This document shows positions 6,270 to 8,799 of a stretch of 8,799 nucleotides of DNA, one piece after another (position 1 is the stretch's first letter; every line of letters starts with the position of its first letter). A program made the position numbers and the translations under genes. The notes under the pieces were generated by a model. That model was not told the origin of the DNA, did no database searches, and saw only the letters and a list, made by a program, of their open reading frames with translations. The stretch lies in the NCBI GenBank assembly GCA_024464205.1, contig JANHAI010000034.1:1-8799 (forward strand), given 5' to 3'. Source of the stretch: Candidatus Methanomethylicia archaeon (GTDB lineage: Archaea; Thermoproteota; Methanomethylicia; Methanomethylicales; Methanomethylicaceae).

Positions 6270-7463
6270 ATGTCTCAGCGCCAGAGGGGAGGCATAGTCC
6301 CGCTCCTGTTGATAATCTTCGTCGTGGGAATGTACGCTGGGTACGCCCTGGTCACTTACTCGAACGCAGGCAGGCTGGGCGCCAGCACAGCCGACCTCAC
6401 CGCCAGAATTGGAGCACTCGAGGGCAGGATAGCCGCCCTCCAGTCCCAGATCGAGGGGCTCGAGCAGAGGAACGGGACCATCCAGCAGGCGAGCCTTAAC
6501 GAGCTTTACGAATCCGTCAAGCCATCGATAGTGATTATAAGTGGGCTCGTAGCGTCCTCGAGCATAATCGGCACAACATATGACGAGGTGCTCGGCTCAG
6601 GCTTCGTCGTCAACCTCACCGGCACCCCGCTCATAGTGACAAACTACCACGTCATAGACGGAATGATAAACGGTTCCGTCACGTTCATTGATGGAGACGC
6701 ATATCCGTTTCAGGTGCTCGGCAAGGACAAGTATAGCGACCTCGCAGTCATCTCCGTCTCGGCCCCACCGCAGAAGCTGATCCCGCTCCCTGTAGCGCCC
6801 TCCTCAACCCTTAGGGTCGGCGACAGCGTGATCGCAGTGGGCAACCCCTACGGCCTACAGAGCACCCTCACCTCGGGCATAGTGAGCCAGATCGGGAGGG
6901 CCATCCAGACGGCCACGGCAGGAAACTACAACATAGCGAACGTGATCCAGATCAGCACCCCGATAAACCCTGGGAACTCTGGCGGCCCGCTCCTCGATTC
7001 CTTTGGGCGGGTTGTAGGCATAACAACTGCGATAATAACCGGATCACAGAACGTCGGCTTCGCCGTCCCCTCTGACACGCTCATCCGTGAATTCGTCAGC
7101 CTCGTCACGACCGGGGGGTACTCCCACCCGTACGTGGGGATAACGGGCACTTCGATGGACTACCTCATAGCGAGAGCGCTGAACACGAGCACCACGTACG
7201 GGATACTGGTGCAGAGCGTCACAGCGGGGGGTCCGGCTGAGGCTGCGGGGATCCGCGGGGGCAACTTCACAATCACCGTCGGGTCGTCGCAGCTGAAGGG
7301 AGGGGGCGACATAATCGTGAAGGTCGACAACACCACGGTCCGGGTGATGGACGACTTCACCTCGACCCTCGAGCGCTATTTCCCAGGTCAGACCGTAGTC
7401 CTGACGGTCATCAGGGGTGGGCAGCCTGTTGAGGTCCCGGTGACGCTTGGGGTCAGGCCATAA
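6270..7463 (+). CDS. Membrane-anchored HtrA/DegP-type serine protease with PDZ domain
   Basis: From ATG 6270 (GGTGG site five bases upstream) the protein has 397 residues. One N-terminal membrane helix (about 9-30) is followed by a coiled coil (about 40-75), a trypsin-like protease domain, and one C-terminal PDZ domain (from about 288). The catalytic triad is complete: His127 in TNYHVID, Asp157 in YSDLAVI, and Ser237 in NPGNSGGP. GNPYGLQSTLTSGIVS is the expected HtrA signature. Proteins of this kind cut misfolded envelope proteins, and the PDZ domain recognises C-termini. The active site would face the outside. Bacterial DegS has a similar single-helix, single-PDZ layout. It is a single gene, divergent from arsR and 86 bases ahead of tRNA-Tyr. 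Confidence 0.92.
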   Translation: MSQRQRGGIVPLLLIIFVVGMYAGYALVTYSNAGRLGASTADLTARIGALEGRIAALQSQIEGLEQRNGTIQQASLNELYESVKPSIVIISGLVASSSIIGTTYDEVLGSGFVVNLTGTPLIVTNYHVIDGMINGSVTFIDGDAYPFQVLGKDKYSDLAVISVSAPPQKLIPLPVAPSSTLRVGDSVIAVGNPYGLQSTLTSGIVSQIGRAIQTATAGNYNIANVIQISTPINPGNSGGPLLDSFGRVVGITTAIITGSQNVGFAVPSDTLIREFVSLVTTGGYSHPYVGITGTSMDYLIARALNTSTTYGILVQSVTAGGPAEAAGIRGGNFTITVGSSQLKGGGDIIVKVDNTTVRVMDDFTSTLERYFPGQTVVLTVIRGGQPVEVPVTLGVRP

Positions 7464-7515
7464 TGGCGTCCCCCCAGCAAATGCCCCTCTCGGGAGCGGA
7501 TATCCGTAAAAACAA

Positions 7516-7527
7516 ACTTTAAATTTA
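7516..7527 (+). promoter_or_regulatory. TATA box of tRNA-Tyr
   Basis: CTTTAAATTTA is a good box A, centred about 27 bases before the tRNA 5' end at 7550, so the transcript would begin at or next to the mature 5' end. The rest of 7464-7549 carries no gene; a short CTC-TCGG-GAG hairpin near 7485-7496 may help end the protease transcript. Confidence 0.6.
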
Positions 7528-7549
7528 CCCCCCTTCAATTCTTACAAAG

Positions 7550-7690
7550 CCCGCCCTAGCTCAGTGGTAGAGCGCCCGGCTGTAGACCTAAGGTCGCGCG
7601 TGGGAATTCGCCCATGAGGCGGTGCATGTCCTCGCGCCAGCCAGGGCAATCACCGGGTGGTCGCTGGTTCAAGTCCGGCGGGCGGGACCA
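7550..7690 (+). tRNA. tRNA-Tyr(GUA) with a 66-base intron and encoded CCA
   Basis: The exons fold into a full cloverleaf: acceptor CCCGCCC (7550-7556) with GGGCGGG (7680-7686), D stem GCTC/GAGC, anticodon stem CCCGG/CCGGG with loop CTGTAGA, variable loop TGGTC, and T stem GCTGG/CCGGC around TTCAAGT. The anticodon GTA (7582-7584) reads Tyr codons. The C1-G72 pair is the archaeal and eukaryal tyrosine identity pair, which supports the call. The discriminator is A7687 and CCA is encoded (7688-7690). An intron interrupts the anticodon loop after G37, the canonical place for archaeal introns cut by the splicing endonuclease. Confidence 0.93.
7586..7651 (+). other. tRNA-Tyr intron at position 37/38
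   Basis: Removing 7586-7651 restores a 7-base anticodon loop and a 5-bp stem. The boundary could move by one base (7587-7652) with the same mature product. The intron can fold on itself: CGTGGG (7599-7604) pairs with CCCATG (7611-7616), and GG-CGCG (7592-7598, one bulged T) pairs with CGCGCC (7633-7638). A textbook bulge-helix-bulge could not be drawn cleanly by eye. Confidence 0.75.
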
Positions 7691-7718
7691 CCTACCATCA
7701 AGAAAAGAAGTCGGCGGT

Positions 7719-7820
7719 TGGCGCACAGCATACAACGTTGCGCCATCCAAGGCGCAAGGGGAGCCCCGCAAGTTAGCCAAGGCTATGCGCGACAGGAAGC
7801 TTTATTAATGGCATTTTTTT
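7719..7820 (+). ncRNA. Possible structured small RNA between tRNA-Tyr and rpoH
   Basis: This gene-free GC-rich stretch has dense pairing. TGGCGCA (7719-7725) pairs perfectly with TGCGCCA (7739-7745) around a 13-base loop. Downstream, GCGCA (7752-7756) pairs with TGCGC (7786-7790) and encloses two hairpins, GGG-GAGC-CCC (7758-7767) and TAGC-CAAG-GCTA (7774-7785), making a three-way junction. GGCGCA at 7751-7756 could instead pair with TGCGCC at 7739-7744, so two folds compete. A T7 run at 7814-7820 could end the transcript. No promoter of its own is clear, so it may be processed from the tRNA transcript. No known family is recognised. Confidence 0.35.
7814..7820 (+). terminator. T7 tract, likely archaeal terminator
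   Basis: A run of seven T follows the tRNA-Tyr and structured region and precedes the rpoH promoter. Archaeal RNA polymerase stops at such T-rich tracts without needing a hairpin. Confidence 0.45.
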
Positions 7821-7854
7821 GTTGAATGGTAGTCCTGTTCTGGGCGCATCTGGA

Positions 7855-7868
7855 TATAGTATATATTT
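7855..7868 (+). promoter_or_regulatory. TATA box for the rpoH-rpoB operon
   Basis: TAGTATATATTTTG is an AT-rich box A about 30 bases before the rpoH start. It implies a very short leader. GGTGAG at 7880-7885 is a ribosome-binding site for the ATG at 7893. Confidence 0.5.
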
Positions 7869-7892
7869 TGCATGTTAAAATGGTGAGTGTGA

Positions 7893-8132
7893 ATGGTCAA
7901 ATTCGATATTCTTGAGCATGAACTTGTCCCAAAGTTCCGCATACTCAGCAAGGAAGAGGTGGAAAGCCTCAGGAAGAACCTCGGAATACGGAGGGAGGAC
8001 CTTCCGTGGATGAGGAAGAATGACCCGGTGAGCATCGCCATAGGCGCGAAGCCGGGAGACGTCGTTGAGATAACTAGGAAATCCCAGATAGCGGGGCAGG
8101 CCGTTGCGTACAGGTATGTTGTCCCAAGGTGA
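7893..8132 (+). CDS. rpoH: DNA-directed RNA polymerase subunit H (Rpo5)
   Basis: A 79-residue protein that matches the whole length of archaeal RpoH, the counterpart of the C-terminal domain of eukaryotic RPB5. Typical sequence includes [41 protein letters not shown] and the ending [10 protein letters not shown]. It sits on the RNA polymerase jaw near downstream DNA. The ATG has a GGTGAG site eight bases upstream. The stop TGA at 8130-8132 lies inside the AGGTGAT ribosome-binding site of rpoB, so the two genes are translationally linked. The order rpoH then rpoB is the conserved archaeal operon start. Confidence 0.97.
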   Translation: MVKFDILEHELVPKFRILSKEEVESLRKNLGIRREDLPWMRKNDPVSIAIGAKPGDVVEITRKSQIAGQAVAYRYVVPR

Positions 8133-8138
8133 TATTTT

Positions 8139-8799
8139 TTGAGTGAGATTACAACTGACGATAGATGGGTCCTGATCGAGTCCTTCTTCAAGGAGAAGGG
8201 CCTAGTCAGGCAACACTTGGATTCTTTTGACGATTTCATAGCAAACAAGCTCCAGGAGATCGTCGACGAGCAGGGGGTCATCGAGACCGACCTTCCTGGC
8301 TTCAAGATCAAGCTCGGGAAGCTGACGGTCGGCAAGCCGACGATCCACGAGGCCGACGGCTCCGAGAAGGAGATCCTCCCGATGGAGGCAAGGCAGAGGA
8401 ACCTGACCTATGCCGCCTCAATGAACCTCGCGGTGACCCCGATCGAGGACGGCTTCGAGGAGGAGCAGATATCGGTCTACATCGGGAAGCTCCCCATAAT
8501 GGTCAGATCCTCTTACTGCGCCCTCGCGAAGATGAGCAGAGAGGAACTGATCAAAGCGGGAGAGGACCCGACAGACCCTGGCGGTTACTTCATAATCAAC
8601 GGGTCCGAACGCGTGGTCGTGATCCAGGAAGACCTCGCCGTCAACAGGATCCTCGTCGACGTCATGGAGGGCGCATCGCCAGTGACGCATGTGGCGAAAG
8701 TCTTCTCCGCAACGTCGGGCTTCAGGGTTCCGGTCACGATCGAGAGGATGAAGGACAGCAGCCTCCAGGTAACATTCCCGTCCATACCTGGCAGGATTT
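8139..8799 (+). CDS. rpoB: DNA-directed RNA polymerase subunit B, N-terminal part (cut by window edge)
   Basis: The first 220 codons of the second-largest polymerase subunit, open to the window end. The start is TTG at 8139, chosen because AGGTGAT (8127-8133) lies at ideal distance and the reading gives the usual N-terminus (SEITTDDRWVLIESFF, then EKGLVRQHLDSFDDF). Landmarks of the protrusion and lobe follow: LGKLTVGKPTIHEADG, PMEARQRNLTYAASMNL, ISVYIGKLPIMVRS and GGYFIINGSERVVVIQED. Whether the gene is later split into two, as in many euryarchaeal methanogens, or is one piece, as in Sulfolobus and relatives, cannot be seen here. Confidence 0.95.
   Translation, partial: MSEITTDDRWVLIESFFKEKGLVRQHLDSFDDFIANKLQEIVDEQGVIETDLPGFKIKLGKLTVGKPTIHEADGSEKEILPMEARQRNLTYAASMNLAVTPIEDGFEEEQISVYIGKLPIMVRSSYCALAKMSREELIKAGEDPTDPGGYFIINGSERVVVIQEDLAVNRILVDVMEGASPVTHVAKVFSATSGFRVPVTIERMKDSSLQVTFPSIPGRI

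Noticed and set aside
7751..7793. H/ACA guide RNA
   Set aside because: An ACA follows a stem, but no kink-turn and no clear pseudouridylation pocket were found, so only a general structured-RNA candidate is listed.
7556..7825. ORFs overlapping tRNA-Tyr and the following spacer
   Set aside because: The tRNA folds fully with intron removed, and the peptides are arginine-rich noise from structured RNA sequence.
7805..8335. Minus-strand 176-residue ORF across rpoH and the start of rpoB
   Set aside because: Antisense to two universally conserved polymerase genes.
1..8799. CRISPR arrays, insertion sequences, attachment sites, phage genes
   Set aside because: No spaced direct repeats, transposase or integrase motifs or terminal inverted repeats were seen; base composition is even across the window.

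Overview
This is archaeal DNA. It carries the start of the archaeal RNA polymerase operon (rpoH followed by rpoB), an intron-containing tRNA-Tyr with the C1-G72 pair typical of Archaea and Eukarya, TATA-type promoters placed for leaderless or short-leader transcripts, GGTG-type ribosome-binding sites, and an S-layer-like protein paired with a MacB-type permease. Frequent ATA, AGG and AGA codons, cysteine-rich small proteins and a radical SAM enzyme suggest an anaerobe, perhaps thermophilic. A TACK-type lineage is possible but the window cannot settle this.

Left part (1-1700, minus strand): the 5' half of a tRNA runs off the left edge. Then comes a three-gene minus-strand cluster, transcribed right to left: a 62-residue double-CxxC zinc-ribbon protein, a Cys/His-rich coiled-coil protein resembling DUF5320, and a COG0731-type radical SAM protein. 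The radical SAM frame has no ATG, GTG or TTG upstream of its CxxxCxxC motif. A one-base change in a G5 tract would restore an ATG start, so a frameshift or sequence error is likely.

Middle part (1700-4800, plus strand): divergently transcribed from a shared AT-rich promoter region is a secreted, membrane-anchored protein with four tandem Ig-like (COG1361/CARDB-like) domains. A MacB/FtsX-type ABC permease follows 12 bases later. The usual ATPase partner is not in the window.

Redox and stress part (4800-7463): three small thioredoxin-fold proteins lie in tandem on the minus strand behind an ArsR-family repressor with a CVC metal(loid)-binding motif. The three differ at the active site (CARC, CAGC and a degenerate CSGG). 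Divergent from arsR is a membrane-anchored HtrA-type serine protease with a complete catalytic triad and one PDZ domain. Together these look like a redox, metal(loid) or envelope-stress neighbourhood, which is an inference from gene content.

Right part (7464-8799, plus strand): tRNA-Tyr(GUA) with a 66-base intron and an encoded CCA is followed by a non-coding stretch that can fold into a hairpin and a three-way junction ahead of a T7 run, possibly a small RNA. Then come rpoH (Rpo5) and the 5' part of rpoB, which starts at TTG behind a strong ribosome-binding site overlapping the rpoH stop.
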